Below are positions 43,371-56,533 of a DNA stretch of 64,000 nt, piece by piece. Under the pieces are notes generated by a model. That model searched no databases and had not been told where the DNA came from. It worked only from the letters and a program-made list of their open reading frames with translations. The translations under genes and the position numbers were made by a program. This DNA comes from Dokdonella immobilis. GTDB taxonomy: Bacteria > Pseudomonadota > Gammaproteobacteria > Xanthomonadales > Rhodanobacteraceae. Within the stretch, counting starts at the first letter, position 1. Each line of letters begins with the position of its first letter. The stretch spans positions 62,001-126,000 of the forward strand of contig NZ_FOVF01000002.1 in assembly GCF_900115085.1 (NCBI RefSeq), given 5' to 3'.

Positions 43371-43386
43371 TGTGATCCGATTCATG
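43371..43386 (+). promoter_or_regulatory. Weak CRP-like half-site
   Basis: TGTGATCCGATTCATG has one perfect CRP half-site (TGTGA) and a degenerate second arm (TCATG instead of TCACA). It lies 55 bases upstream of the exported toroid protein gene start. Together with the perfect site at 40810 it could link both units to the same regulator, but chance is a fair explanation. Confidence 0.25.
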
Positions 43387-43440
43387 AAATCCGGGGTCTT
43401 GCGGACTCATCATGCGCGCCCCTGAAGTTGGAGTGCGACC

Positions 43441-45195
43441 GTGTTGTCCATCCGCCTGATCTGCGGCGTCCTGCTCGCATTCGCCAGCTGCGTGTTCGCG
43501 GCAGAGCCCTTCCTCGCTCCGGCCGTCAGCAGCGGGAGCATCAGCGTGCAGCTGGTGCCGACTGAAGTGGTTGCTCCCGGCAACAGCACCCTGGTCACCT
43601 TCGGCGTGCCGTTTCCACGCGGATCGATCAACCAGGCCGGCTTGGCAACCGTGCGTGTGTTCAAGGGAGGCAACGAGGTTCCGGCCTTTGTCGACCAGCT
43701 GACGCCGTGGCGGCATCGGCTCGATCCCGCCCTTGACGGCACCTCGGTGCGGGTTGCCCGCATCCAGATCCACAATGCGTTTTCGGGCAGCGCCGCCGAA
43801 ACCGTCACGGTGAGCTGGGGCGGCGCGGCGCGTCAGCTCAACGTGACGACCCTGACCCCGGTGCGCAGCGCCTGGCACACCGTCACCAGCGGCAGCTTCA
43901 TCGCTTCCGACAACGTCCAGGAGCCCGATGTCTACGCGGTGCTGCCGAAGGACTGGCTGAGCCTGGGCGCGTTGAAGGGCAACCGCAGCGTGCCGTTCGA
44001 TGCCAGCAACAACGAGGCACGCGACAACCCGTTCACCAATTCGGCGATCGACCACTGGCCTGCCTACTACGAGGCCGACCGCGCGGCCAAGAACAATTTC
44101 TACAGCCTGATCAACGAAGATGATGCAGCGGTCACCGCCGCCAACCAGTGCAAGTACAAGACCGACTACGAACCCTGGCTTTACGATCGCGCGTCCTCGA
44201 TGTTCACCCTGTATTTTCGCAGCGGCTTCTACAAGTCGTTGCGCGAAGCGGTGCGCGCTTCGGACTTCTACACCGACCACGTCAACGCCAGCGGTTTCTT
44301 CGACCTCAAGAACGGCGACACCAAGTACGTCTATGCCGAGAACCTGGCCTATCGCTACTGGCTGACCGGCGATGACGCGGCCCTGACGCGGCTTTCCGCG
44401 ATCGTCAGCGCGCAGGCCGGCTTCGGCGACAACTGGACGCCTGCAACGGGTTTCTGGACCGAGCGCCATGCCGCCTTCAAGTTGTTGGCCAACCAGATCA
44501 GTTACGAAATCAACGGCGGCAGCCAGGCGACCGTCGTGGCGACCCTCGTTGGACGTCTGGTGACCCACCAGAACGGCGCCAATGGACAGATCCCGCAGCC
44601 GACAGGCTTCGTCGACGGGGGGCTCTATCACTACGGTTCGCAGCACGATGGCGACTGGGCCGATGGTGCATTGGGTGCCTCGAGCTGGATGAGCGTGCTC
44701 GTCGTCGATGCGATGCTGCGTGCCTACTCCACGTCCGAGGACCCTGCCATCGCCAACTTCGTCCGGCGCATGGGAAATTTCCTGCGGGTCGCGACGATCA
44801 CGACGACCGACCACGGCTACGACAACTACGGCGGCGCGCTCGCCTTGCCGCGCTACGCGGTGCTTTCAAACGGCGTCGACGGTCAGGTCGATGCCTCGGA
44901 CGTCGAGCATGGGCTCGACGTCGCGGCCGCTACCGCCTGGGCCAATTACTTCGCCGAGCTGACCCAGCAGCCCGACCCGCGCCTGGCCGAGGTCACCGAG
45001 GATCTGTATTTCACCTACGACACGGGCGTCAATTTCTGGATCCGGCCGAACGGGCCGGGCAGCGGCCTGCCGGCCTATCGCGTTTCGCCATGGCGCAAGT
45101 ACGGTTGGGAACATCGCGTTTCCGGCGGCCTGGGATGGGCCGTGCTGGCCTCGACTTCGAGCCCGGATCCCGTCTTCGCAAACGGCTTCGACTGA
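43441..45195 (+). CDS. Exported toroid-fold protein, possible sugar lyase/hydrolase, copy 2
   Basis: A 584-residue exported protein (signal LICGVLLAFASCVFA, cleavage before AEP). It is a paralogue of 30859-32520. An N-terminal beta-sandwich (TLVTFGVPFPRGSINQAGLATVRVFKGGNEVPAF) is followed by YDRASSMFTLYFRSGFYKSLREAVRASDFY, DTKYVYAENLAYRYWLTGDDAAL and FWTERHAAFKLLANQISYEI. It starts at GTG 43441 with TTGGAG upstream. It ends DPVFANGFD, a C-terminal tail resembling that of the heparinase-like copy 1 (IFTSSFDP). It is likely secreted and acts on the EPS, but activity is not established. Confidence 0.72.
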   Translation: MLSIRLICGVLLAFASCVFAAEPFLAPAVSSGSISVQLVPTEVVAPGNSTLVTFGVPFPRGSINQAGLATVRVFKGGNEVPAFVDQLTPWRHRLDPALDGTSVRVARIQIHNAFSGSAAETVTVSWGGAARQLNVTTLTPVRSAWHTVTSGSFIASDNVQEPDVYAVLPKDWLSLGALKGNRSVPFDASNNEARDNPFTNSAIDHWPAYYEADRAAKNNFYSLINEDDAAVTAANQCKYKTDYEPWLYDRASSMFTLYFRSGFYKSLREAVRASDFYTDHVNASGFFDLKNGDTKYVYAENLAYRYWLTGDDAALTRLSAIVSAQAGFGDNWTPATGFWTERHAAFKLLANQISYEINGGSQATVVATLVGRLVTHQNGANGQIPQPTGFVDGGLYHYGSQHDGDWADGALGASSWMSVLVVDAMLRAYSTSEDPAIANFVRRMGNFLRVATITTTDHGYDNYGGALALPRYAVLSNGVDGQVDASDVEHGLDVAAATAWANYFAELTQQPDPRLAEVTEDLYFTYDTGVNFWIRPNGPGSGLPAYRVSPWRKYGWEHRVSGGLGWAVLASTSSPDPVFANGFD

Positions 45196-45233
45196 GCTTG
45201 GCGGGCGAACGGCTGTCCGCGCCGCGCGCAGAT

Positions 45234-46598
45234 TCAGGATTTACGCGGTCGCCGCCAGCCGGGCACGGTGCCCTGCCGGGCCCTGGCCACGGTCAGCTGC
45301 TCCTCCGGTGCCGAGCGCGTGATCACCGAACCAGCGCCAATCGTGGCGTTGCGGCCGACCGAGACCGGCGCGACCAGCGACGAGTTCGAGCCGATGAAGG
45401 CGCCGTCGCCGATGTGGGTGCGGTGCTTGTTGACGCCGTCATAGTTGCAGGTGATGGTGCCGGCGCCGATGTTGGCCTGGTTGCCGACGTCGGCATCGCC
45501 GACGTAGCTGAGGTGGTTGGCCTTGGCCCCGGCACCGAGGCGGGTGTTCTTGATCTCGACGAAATTGCCGACGCGCGAACCGGCTCCAAGCTCGGTGCCT
45601 GCGCGCAGGCGTGCAAACGGACCGATCACGCACGGACCATGGGTGACGATGCCCTCGATGTCGCAGTGCGCGTTGACCACGGTGCCGGCCGCCAGGCGCG
45701 AATTGCCGATCCGCGTGAACGGGCCGATCGAGACCTCGTCGCCGAGTACGACATCGCCTTCGAGGATCACGTCGACGTCGATCTCGACGTCACGGCCGAC
45801 GCTGACCCTGCCGCGCACGTCGAATCGGATCGGATCGGAAAAGCGCACGCCCTGGGCGGCGAGTTCGGTGGCCTGCATGCGCTGGTAGAGCCGTTCCAGC
45901 GCCGCCAGCTGCCAGGGATCGTTGGCGCCGAAAACCTCCTGCGGATTCGAGCACAGGCTGGCCTCGGCCGGTTCGCCCTCCTCGTTGGCCTGGGCGAAGA
46001 TGTCGGTCAGGTAGTACTCGTGCTGGGCATTGTCGTCGGACAGGTTGTTGATCCAGACGCGCAGGCGGCGGGCCTCGGCGGCGAGGATGCCGCTGTTGAC
46101 CCAGTTGATGGCGCGCTGCTCGGCGGTGCAGTCCTTCTCCTCGACGATGGCCCGGACCCGGCCGATGCCATCGCGAATGATGCGGCCGTAGCCGAACGGA
46201 ACCTCGAGCTGGGTCACCAGCGCGGTCAACGGGCCGGCGGTCATCAGCAGGCCCTCAAGCGTGTTGCGACCGATCAGCGGGACATCGCCATACAGGACCA
46301 GCACGCGCGCATCGTCGGGAATGCCGGTCATGGCCAGCTTCACGGCATGGCCAGTGCCGCGTTGCTCGGCTTGCCTGACCCAGGACAGGTCGGGATCGGC
46401 GAATGCGGCTCGAACCTGGTCCCCACCGTGGCCATAGACGATATGGATCGCTGCCGGTTCGAGGGCGCGGGCGGTGTCGAGGACGTGGCCGAGCATCGAA
46501 CGGCCGGCCAGTGGCATCAGTACCTTGGGCCGCGCCGACTTCATGCGCTTGCCTTCGCCGGCAGCGAGAATCACAACATGCAGCGAAGCGGCAGGCAT
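45234..46598 (-). CDS. glmU: Bifunctional GlmU: UDP-GlcNAc pyrophosphorylase / GlcN-1-P acetyltransferase
   Basis: A 454-residue protein, the normal length. The N-terminal pyrophosphorylase motif is [29 protein letters not shown] (usually GxGTRM, here GEGKRM). YGDVPLI and NSGILA also fit. The C-terminal left-handed beta-helix hexapeptides ([28 protein letters not shown]) bind acetyl-CoA. It produces UDP-GlcNAc for peptidoglycan, lipopolysaccharide and probably the EPS. The ATG at 46598 is preferred over an upstream TTG. It follows the atp operon, with an inverted-repeat array at the atpC-glmU junction. Confidence 0.95.
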   Translation of the reverse strand: MPAASLHVVILAAGEGKRMKSARPKVLMPLAGRSMLGHVLDTARALEPAAIHIVYGHGGDQVRAAFADPDLSWVRQAEQRGTGHAVKLAMTGIPDDARVLVLYGDVPLIGRNTLEGLLMTAGPLTALVTQLEVPFGYGRIIRDGIGRVRAIVEEKDCTAEQRAINWVNSGILAAEARRLRVWINNLSDDNAQHEYYLTDIFAQANEEGEPAEASLCSNPQEVFGANDPWQLAALERLYQRMQATELAAQGVRFSDPIRFDVRGRVSVGRDVEIDVDVILEGDVVLGDEVSIGPFTRIGNSRLAAGTVVNAHCDIEGIVTHGPCVIGPFARLRAGTELGAGSRVGNFVEIKNTRLGAGAKANHLSYVGDADVGNQANIGAGTITCNYDGVNKHRTHIGDGAFIGSNSSLVAPVSVGRNATIGAGSVITRSAPEEQLTVARARQGTVPGWRRPRKS

Positions 46599-46640
46599 CG
46601 GTTCCAACTCCCCAGAACAGAACGGAACGATAGCTCAAAA

Positions 46641-46757
46641 GCCGGGAATCGGGAATGGATGGAGGGGAATGGGGAATAGGGAATGGGGAATAGCCAGGAG
46701 CAGAACCTCGCGGAAGCTGCTTCTACGATTCCCTATTCCCTATTCCCCATTCCCGGC
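46641..46757. repeat. Inverted GGGAAT/GGGAATG repeat array (atpC-glmU junction)
   Basis: The left arm holds tandem GGGAAT(A/G/C)-type units. The right arm holds the reverse complement (ATTCCC units) ending ATTCCCGGC, with about 30 bases between. The arms can fold into a long imperfect stem at the atpC-glmU junction. It matches intergenic repeats I know from xanthomonads. It might control mRNA stability or differential expression. Confidence 0.75.
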
Positions 46758-46761
46758 GCTC

Positions 46762-47184
46762 TCAGTGCTTCAAATTGCGCCGCAGATGCTCGAGCGCCTG
46801 CAGCTGGGCAATGGCCTGGGCCAGCTGGTTCTGCGCCTCGGCGATCTCCATGGCGTCACTGCGATTGGCGATGGCCCGTTCCGCCTCGTCCTTGGCCTTG
46901 CGCGCGGCGGCCTCGTCGAGATCGGCAGCGCGCACGGCGGTGTCGGCGAGCACGGTGACGACCTGCGGCTGCACTTCGAGAATGCCGCCGGAAACATAGA
47001 AGAACTGTTCGTCGCCGTTCTCGAGCTTGAGCCGGACCTGGCCCGGCTTCAGCCGCGTGATCAGCGGCGCGTGCCGCGGCGCGATACCGAGTTCGCCCAT
47101 CTCGCCGGTAGCGATGACCATGCTGACATGGCCATGGAAGATTTCCTGCTCGGCACTGACGATGTCGCAGCGGATGGTGCTCAT
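46762..47184 (-). CDS. atpC: ATP synthase F1 epsilon subunit
   Basis: A 140-residue subunit epsilon: [18 protein letters not shown] then [33 protein letters not shown]. The beta-sandwich is followed by a helical hairpin ([36 protein letters not shown]). It couples the rotor to the catalytic head and inhibits ATPase activity. It is the last of the atp genes, before glmU. Confidence 0.95.
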   Translation of the reverse strand: MSTIRCDIVSAEQEIFHGHVSMVIATGEMGELGIAPRHAPLITRLKPGQVRLKLENGDEQFFYVSGGILEVQPQVVTVLADTAVRAADLDEAAARKAKDEAERAIANRSDAMEIAEAQNQLAQAIAQLQALEHLRRNLKH

Positions 47185-47212
47185 GGGGTCTCTCTCACTT
47201 CGTTCGTTCGAC

Positions 47213-47297
47213 GGGAATAGGGAATGGGGAGTGGGGAATGGTCAGAAGCGGCAGGCTGTTGCCTTGCCCATTCCCGATTCTCCATTCCCCATTCCCG
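47213..47297. repeat. Inverted repeat array at atpD-atpC junction
   Basis: CGGGAATAGGGAATGGGG on the left is mirrored by ATTCTCCATTCCCCATTCCCG on the right. About 30 bases lie between the arms. It is the same repeat class as at the atpC-glmU junction. Confidence 0.75.
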
Positions 47298-47305
47298 AAA
47301 GCGGC

Positions 47306-48766
<1,461 letters not shown>

Positions 48767-48778
48767 TTATTTGGTAGC

Positions 48779-48865
48779 GGGATTCGAGATTGGGGATTCG
48801 GGATTCGCAGGAGCGCTCAGAATCCGCGCTTTGACGAATCCCGAATCCCGAATGCCGAATCCCGG
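48779..48865. repeat. Inverted GGGATTC repeat array at atpG-atpD junction
   Basis: The left arm (48779-48807) repeats GGGATTCG, and the right arm (48835-48865) carries CGAATCCC units. The unit differs from the GGGAAT of the other junctions. It lies between atpG and atpD and could form a stable stem. Confidence 0.75.
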
Positions 48866-48869
48866 CAAC

Positions 48870-49733
48870 TCATACCGCCGCCGCGCCGCCGACGATCTCC
48901 GAGATTTCCTGGGTGATCGCGGCCTGTCGCGCCTTGTTGTAGATCAGGGTGAGTTCGCCGATGGCCTTGGTCGCGTTGTCCGACGCGCTCTTCATGGCCA
49001 CCATGCGCGCGGCATGTTCGCTGGCGAGGTTCTCGAGCGTGGCCTGGTAGACCAGCGACTCGACATAGCGCGTCAGCACGTGGTCGAGGACCGTGCGCGC
49101 GTCGGGCTCGTAGAGATAGTCCCAGGCATGCGTCGACGGCGACTCGTCGCCGGGCGGCAGCGGCAGCAGCTGGTCGATCGTGGCCTTCTGCGTCATCGTG
49201 TTGACGAAGTCGTTGTAGACCAGCGACAGGCGATCGATGCGGCCTTCGGTATAGGCGTCGAGCATGACCTTGATCACGCCGACCAGTTCGGCCACCTGCG
49301 GCTTCTCGCCGAGGTGGGTGACGCTGCCGAGCATGTTGATCTTGAGGCGGCGGAAATACGATGTCGCCTTCTGGCCGATACAGACCAGGTCGACCTCGAC
49401 GCCCTTGTCCTGCCACGCCCGGATCTGCGGCAGCAAGGTGCGGAACAGGTTGGTGTTTAGGCCGCCGCATAGGCCGCGGTCGGTCGACACGATCACGTAG
49501 CCGACGCGCCGGACGTCTTCGCGCTCGACCATGAACGGGTGCCGGTATTCGCTGTTGGCCAGGGCGATGTGGCCGATGGCCTGGCGCATCAGGCGCGCAT
49601 ACGGACGCGAAGCCTTCATCAGGTCCTGCGCCCTGCGGATCTTCGACGCCGAGACCATTTCCAGCGCGCGCGTCACCTTGCGGGTGTTCTGCACGCTCTT
49701 GATCTTGGTTTTGATTTCTCTGCCGCCGGCCAT
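48870..49733 (-). CDS. atpG: ATP synthase F1 gamma subunit
   Basis: A 287-residue rotor subunit. [36 protein letters not shown] is the N-terminal coiled-coil, and [17 protein letters not shown] the central domain. The C-terminal coiled-coil ends [56 protein letters not shown]. It transmits rotation between Fo and F1. Confidence 0.96.
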   Translation of the reverse strand: MAGGREIKTKIKSVQNTRKVTRALEMVSASKIRRAQDLMKASRPYARLMRQAIGHIALANSEYRHPFMVEREDVRRVGYVIVSTDRGLCGGLNTNLFRTLLPQIRAWQDKGVEVDLVCIGQKATSYFRRLKINMLGSVTHLGEKPQVAELVGVIKVMLDAYTEGRIDRLSLVYNDFVNTMTQKATIDQLLPLPPGDESPSTHAWDYLYEPDARTVLDHVLTRYVESLVYQATLENLASEHAARMVAMKSASDNATKAIGELTLIYNKARQAAITQEISEIVGGAAAV

Positions 49734-49757
49734 TGCTTCGCTCGCTTTGCTCGCTTC

Positions 49758-49850
49758 GGGGGAATAGGGAATGGAGAATCGGGAATCGGCTAGAGCGGAA
49801 TTGTGGCGAAGCGTGCTTTCACGATTCCCAATTCCCTATTCCCGATTCCC
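49758..49850. repeat. Inverted GGGAAT repeat array at atpA-atpG junction
   Basis: The left arm (49758-49788) includes GGGAATAGGGAATGG and GGGAATCG. The right arm (49822-49850) includes CGATTCCC, ATTCCCTATTCCC and GATTCCC. It can form an imperfect stem within the transcript. Confidence 0.75.
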
Positions 49851-49858
49851 AAGGGCTC

Positions 49859-51406
<1,548 letters not shown>

Positions 51407-51419
51407 TGTCGTTTCCCGA

Positions 51420-51471
51420 TGTAGGGTGGTCTTTGCCACCACCGCAAACGGTGGGCGCGAGCCCACCCTAC
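51420..51471. repeat. Inverted repeat at atpH-atpA junction
   Basis: GTAGGGTGG at 51421-51429 is mirrored by CCCACCCTAC at 51462-51471, with an inner smaller hairpin (TGGTCTTTGCCACCA). This GTAGGGTGG...CCACCCTAC form is a widespread intergenic repeat type in proteobacteria, different from the GGGAAT arrays downstream. Confidence 0.65.
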
Positions 51472-51481
51472 GAAGTTCGAA

Positions 51482-52015
51482 TTAGTTGGTTAGAGCGTGT
51501 TCGAGCCGAGCCAGGCGGCCGCGCACCGAGCCATCGATGACGACGTCGCCGGCATCGATGATGGCGCCGCCGATCATCTTCGGGTCGATCGACTGGGTCA
51601 GCTCGATGTCCCGGTTGAAGCGTCGCTTGAGCGCAGCGGTGATCTTCTCGAGTTCGGCCGCCTCGATCCGCGTCGCCGTGCGCAGGCGCACCTTGAGCAG
51701 GCGTTCGGATTCGAGCTTGAGCTCCTCGAAAAGCGTCCTGATCTCGGGCAGCACCTGCAGCCGGCCGTTTTCCACCAGCAGGCCGACGAAGCGCCCGAAC
51801 CCGGAATCGGTCTTCTCGCCATGCGGCAGGAACAGCGAAGCCAGTTCGCTCGGTGAAATCCGCGGATTGCCGAACAGCGCGGCCGCGCGCGGGTCGCTGG
51901 CGACCTCCGCGGCGAAGGCCAGGTTGTCGGCCCACATCGGCAACGCATTGTGCGAATGCGCGAGCTCGAACGCTGCGCGCGCATACGGTCGTGCCAGGGT
52001 CAGTGCGCTCGACAT
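51482..52015 (-). CDS. atpH: ATP synthase F1 delta subunit
   Basis: A 177-residue stator subunit. ARPYARAAFELAHSHNALPMWADNLAF is the N-terminal helical domain, and PKMIGGAIIDAGDVVIDGSVRGRLARL the C-terminal domain that joins the b subunit. It links F1 to the peripheral stalk. The start is 4 bases after the atpF stop. Confidence 0.95.
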   Translation of the reverse strand: MSSALTLARPYARAAFELAHSHNALPMWADNLAFAAEVASDPRAAALFGNPRISPSELASLFLPHGEKTDSGFGRFVGLLVENGRLQVLPEIRTLFEELKLESERLLKVRLRTATRIEAAELEKITAALKRRFNRDIELTQSIDPKMIGGAIIDAGDVVIDGSVRGRLARLEHALTN

Positions 52016-52019
52016 GGGC

Positions 52020-52490
52020 CTAGAGCTCGCTCACGAGCTGGTCGATCAGGTCCTTGTGCGCGTTGGCGTCGATTTCGCGCTTGAGGATCTTTTCGGCACC
52101 GGCGATGGCCAGCGTGGCGACCTTGGTGCGAAGTTCCTCGCGGGCCCGGTGGGCCATGCTCTCGATTTCCGCCGCGGCGATGGCCTTCTGCTTGGTGCCC
52201 TCGACGATCGCGTCGGTGCGTGCCTTGTCGATGATCTGGTTGGCCTGCTGGTTGGCCTTGTCGACGATCGCGGCGGCATCGACGCGGGCCTTGCGGATCT
52301 CGTCGGCCACGCGGGCGTCGGCGTCGGCCAGTTCCTGACGGGCACGGTCGGCCGCGGCCAGGCCTTCGGCGATCTTGGCCTGGCGTTCCTCGATGGCTGC
52401 GATGATCGGCGGCCACATGAACTTCATCACGAGCAGGGCGACGGCGAAGAACGCCAGGCCCTGAATCACCAGTGTGATATTGGGAATCAT
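52020..52490 (-). CDS. atpF: ATP synthase Fo b subunit
   Basis: A 156-residue peripheral stalk protein. ITLVIQGLAFFAVALLVMKFMWPPIIAAIEERQAKIAEGLAAADRARQEL has a single N-terminal transmembrane helix followed by a long amphipathic coiled-coil. It forms a dimer linking subunit a to delta and alpha. It precedes atpH with 4 bases between. Confidence 0.95.
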   Translation of the reverse strand: MIPNITLVIQGLAFFAVALLVMKFMWPPIIAAIEERQAKIAEGLAAADRARQELADADARVADEIRKARVDAAAIVDKANQQANQIIDKARTDAIVEGTKQKAIAAAEIESMAHRAREELRTKVATLAIAGAEKILKREIDANAHKDLIDQLVSEL

Positions 52491-52554
52491 TGATCTTGCT
52501 CCTGCGAGACGGCGGCCGGGTGGCCGCCGCGCGGATGCCGGGTTTCGTGGACGA

Positions 52555-52935
<381 letters not shown>

Positions 52936-53000
52936 TCATGGGTGGTCGCAGAGGCTCTGTCTGAAGCGGGCAGGCCAGCATGCCTGCAGGTCAAGTTCGA

Positions 53001-54270
<1,270 letters not shown>

Positions 54271-54292
54271 ACACCGCCCGCAGAGCCGACGA

Positions 54293-54322
54293 ATGATATC
54301 AGTAGCGTTTTGTGAGCCGCAA
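54293..54322 (-). promoter_or_regulatory. Promoter for the atp operon
   Basis: On the minus strand, TTGCGG (54317-54322) and TATCAT (54293-54298) are separated by 18 bases. Transcription would start near 54286, ahead of atpI. Confidence 0.5.
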
Positions 54323-54563
54323 CCAACCCTCGCCGGTGCCGCCGGAAGTCGCGGCCATCAATCGCCTGCCTGGACCAGGCCGCGAGGTCCCTGCGCGCAG
54401 ATCCCGCCCCAGTCGCACCAAGGCTCTTCGGCGGGCGCCATGGCCGAATCGCGGAAATGCCGCCCCGACGCACCGGAACCATTGCAGTAAAAGCGCGTCG
54501 ATATGTCGCATCGAGCCCATTTTGGCGCCGACAAGGCGAGCCCCAGGCAATGTCTCACGCCGG

Positions 54564-54593
54564 TTGCCGCTGGCGCCACGCGCTCGGCATAAT
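54564..54593 (+). promoter_or_regulatory. Promoter for the cyclic-nucleotide/FHA gene
   Basis: TTGCCG (54564-54569) and CATAAT (54588-54593) have 18 bases between them. The ATG at 54636 lies 43 bases after the -10, with AGGA before it. This is a plausible sigma70 promoter. Confidence 0.5.
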
Positions 54594-54635
54594 CGGAAGT
54601 CCAGGCCAGTTCCGTCGTGACAGGATGCGTTTTCG

Positions 54636-55499
54636 ATGAGCAATGCTGCCGATTCCTACCTCGACCTGCCGGCCGGCAAGACGGTTTTCGCCGAGGGCGA
54701 CGCGGGGCAGACGATGTACCTCATCGAATCCGGCGCCGTCGACATCGTGCTGGCTGCGCGCGGCAAGCAGCCGATTGCGCAGCTTGGCCCGGGTGAATTC
54801 TTCGGCGAGATGTCGATGCTGGACGACCAGCCGCGATTTGCCAGCGCCGTCACCAGCGAGTCCTGTCGCCTGCTCCGGATCGAGCGCACCGAGCTTGCCG
54901 ACCTGCTCGGACAGAACGTCGGCATCGCCATCGCCCTCATGCGCAAGCTGGCGCAACGGCATCAGCGCTGCGAGATGCTGCTGACCGACGCGCTCGGCGA
55001 GGCGGCGCGCCTGCGTAAGAAGCCGGTGCTGGCGCCTTCGGCCAAACCCGAGCCCGAAGCGCAGCCGGAACCAGAACGCGCGGCGCCGCCCGTGCCGCGT
55101 GAAAAGGCGTCGCCCAAGCCTGCACCGCCGCGTCGCGCGGAGCCTCCCGCGCCTCCCGCCGTCGCGCCATCGCGCCCGAGCTGCGTGCTTCGGCACGCCC
55201 AGGGCGAATCCTTTCCGCTCGATCCCTCGATCAGCGAATTCCTGATCGGCCGGCCCGACCCGGCGGCCGGAATCAATCCCGAGATCAACCTGAGCGGCGT
55301 CGATCCGACCCGCAGCCTGAGCCGCCGGCATGCCAAACTGGTGCGCCAGGGCCAGCTCTACTTCGTTCGCGAAGAAGCCGGCACGGTCAATGGCACCTTC
55401 GTCAACAACGTTCGCGTGACCACCGGAGTCGACGTGCCGATCAAGCCCGGCGACAAGTTGCGCTTTGGTGCCGTGGAAGTCGATTTTGCTACCGCCTGA
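54636..55499 (+). CDS. Cyclic nucleotide-binding / FHA domain protein
   Basis: A 287-residue regulatory protein. Residues about 10-110 form a cyclic-nucleotide-binding domain (GDAGQTMYLIESGAVDIVL, ...GEFFGEMSMLDDQPRFASAVT), with no helix-turn-helix. A Pro/Ala-rich linker follows (about 130-180). Residues about 187-283 form an FHA domain (FLIGRPDPAAG, RSLSRRHAKLVR, GTVNGTFVNNVRV). FHA domains bind phosphothreonine. It is the first gene of a signalling operon and probably reads a kinase output. Confidence 0.85.
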   Translation: MSNAADSYLDLPAGKTVFAEGDAGQTMYLIESGAVDIVLAARGKQPIAQLGPGEFFGEMSMLDDQPRFASAVTSESCRLLRIERTELADLLGQNVGIAIALMRKLAQRHQRCEMLLTDALGEAARLRKKPVLAPSAKPEPEAQPEPERAAPPVPREKASPKPAPPRRAEPPAPPAVAPSRPSCVLRHAQGESFPLDPSISEFLIGRPDPAAGINPEINLSGVDPTRSLSRRHAKLVRQGQLYFVREEAGTVNGTFVNNVRVTTGVDVPIKPGDKLRFGAVEVDFATA

Positions 55500-55519
55500 G
55501 GCGGCTGGGAGAGCGAGAA

Positions 55520-56533
55520 ATGGTGAACACCCGCGATTTACCCGAGTCACTCGCTGAAGTGGATCTCGGCGTCATCGACGCGCTCAAGGCGCTGAAGGAG
55601 GAGGCCGATGTCCTGCGCGAGCGCCTGACGGGGCTCGAGGCGGTCAAGGCCGATTTCGATCCTGCCGTGTTCAGCCGCGTGAATGCCGACTATGCCAGGC
55701 AGTTGGCCATGGTCGAGAACAAGGCCGAACCCCTGCGCCAGCAGGCCCGAGAGTCGTATGCGCGCCTGCGTGGCGCCCTTGCTGACATCGCCGACGCGCA
55801 CGAGGCGGTCAAGCTCGATCGCCAGGAAATCGAGCTGCGCCGCAAGCTTGGCGAGTTCGACGAGGCCGAATACAAGGATCGACTGAAGGCGATCGAGGCG
55901 GCGCTGGCCGAGCGTGCAGTGGCGCACAAACAGGGCGAAGCCCTGCGCGGACGCTTCCTCGAGGTCTTCGAGAGCGAAGACGAACTGCTGCAAATGGACA
56001 CTCCGGGGCCGTCCAGCACCCAGGAAATGCCCGCTGCCGAGGATCCCGGGGTTTCGGCCCCGCCGCCGCCACCGCCGCGTCCTCCAAGCCCTCCGAGCTC
56101 CGGTCCGCCGGCCGGGGAACCGGCTGCTGCCCAGACGCAGATCCTGCAGGTCCTGAAAATGCCCGAGCCGCCCCGGGTTCCGCCCCCTCCCGGTGCGGAC
56201 GCCAAGGGCCCATCGTTCGGGCCGAACGCAACGATGTCGTTGCGCACGGCGCGCCTTGTTCCGCAGAACCCGGAAGCGGGCCGGTCGGCCATTCCCTTGC
56301 CGCCCAAGCCGATTTCCCTCGGCGCCGACGCCGCCAACGAGATCCGCATCGGCGGCCCCGGCGTGGAAGCCCGGCATGCACAGATCACGGTCGACTCGAA
56401 GGGCTACACCCTGGTTGACCTCGACAGCAAGTCCGGCACCCGCGTCAATGCCGAAGCGATCCGCCAGCGCCTGCTGCGGCACGAGGACGTGGTCCAGATC
56501 GGCATGGCCCGGTTCGTTTTCCGGGAGGGGTAA
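55520..56533 (+). CDS. Coiled-coil / FHA domain protein
   Basis: A 337-residue protein. Residues about 10-150 form a charged coiled-coil (ALKALKEEADVLRERLTGLEAVK, ALADIADAHEAVKLDRQEIELRRKLGEFDEAEYK). A Pro-rich linker (about 170-240) precedes a C-terminal FHA-like domain (ISLGADAANEIRIGGPGVEARHAQITVDSKGYTLVDLDSKSGTRVN). The canonical FHA Arg/Ser/Asn pattern is only partial. The gene is immediately followed by the STAS gene; its TAA abuts the GTG. Confidence 0.8.
   Translation: MVNTRDLPESLAEVDLGVIDALKALKEEADVLRERLTGLEAVKADFDPAVFSRVNADYARQLAMVENKAEPLRQQARESYARLRGALADIADAHEAVKLDRQEIELRRKLGEFDEAEYKDRLKAIEAALAERAVAHKQGEALRGRFLEVFESEDELLQMDTPGPSSTQEMPAAEDPGVSAPPPPPPRPPSPPSSGPPAGEPAAAQTQILQVLKMPEPPRVPPPPGADAKGPSFGPNATMSLRTARLVPQNPEAGRSAIPLPPKPISLGADAANEIRIGGPGVEARHAQITVDSKGYTLVDLDSKSGTRVNAEAIRQRLLRHEDVVQIGMARFVFREG

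Larger units (their letters stand above)
54271..54635. other. Divergent intergenic region, atp operon and FHA signalling genes
   Basis: A 365-base region without a gene. It contains a sigma70-like promoter on the minus strand for the atp operon (54293-54322) and one on the plus strand for the cyclic-nucleotide/FHA gene (54564-54593). The central part contains no repeat or motif I recognise. Confidence 0.6.

Noticed and set aside
1249-45195. PEP-CTERM/exosortase system
   Set aside because: The accessory genes resemble those of exosortase-type EPS loci, but no exosortase-like membrane protein or PEP-CTERM tail was seen. The IFxxSFD tails are different.
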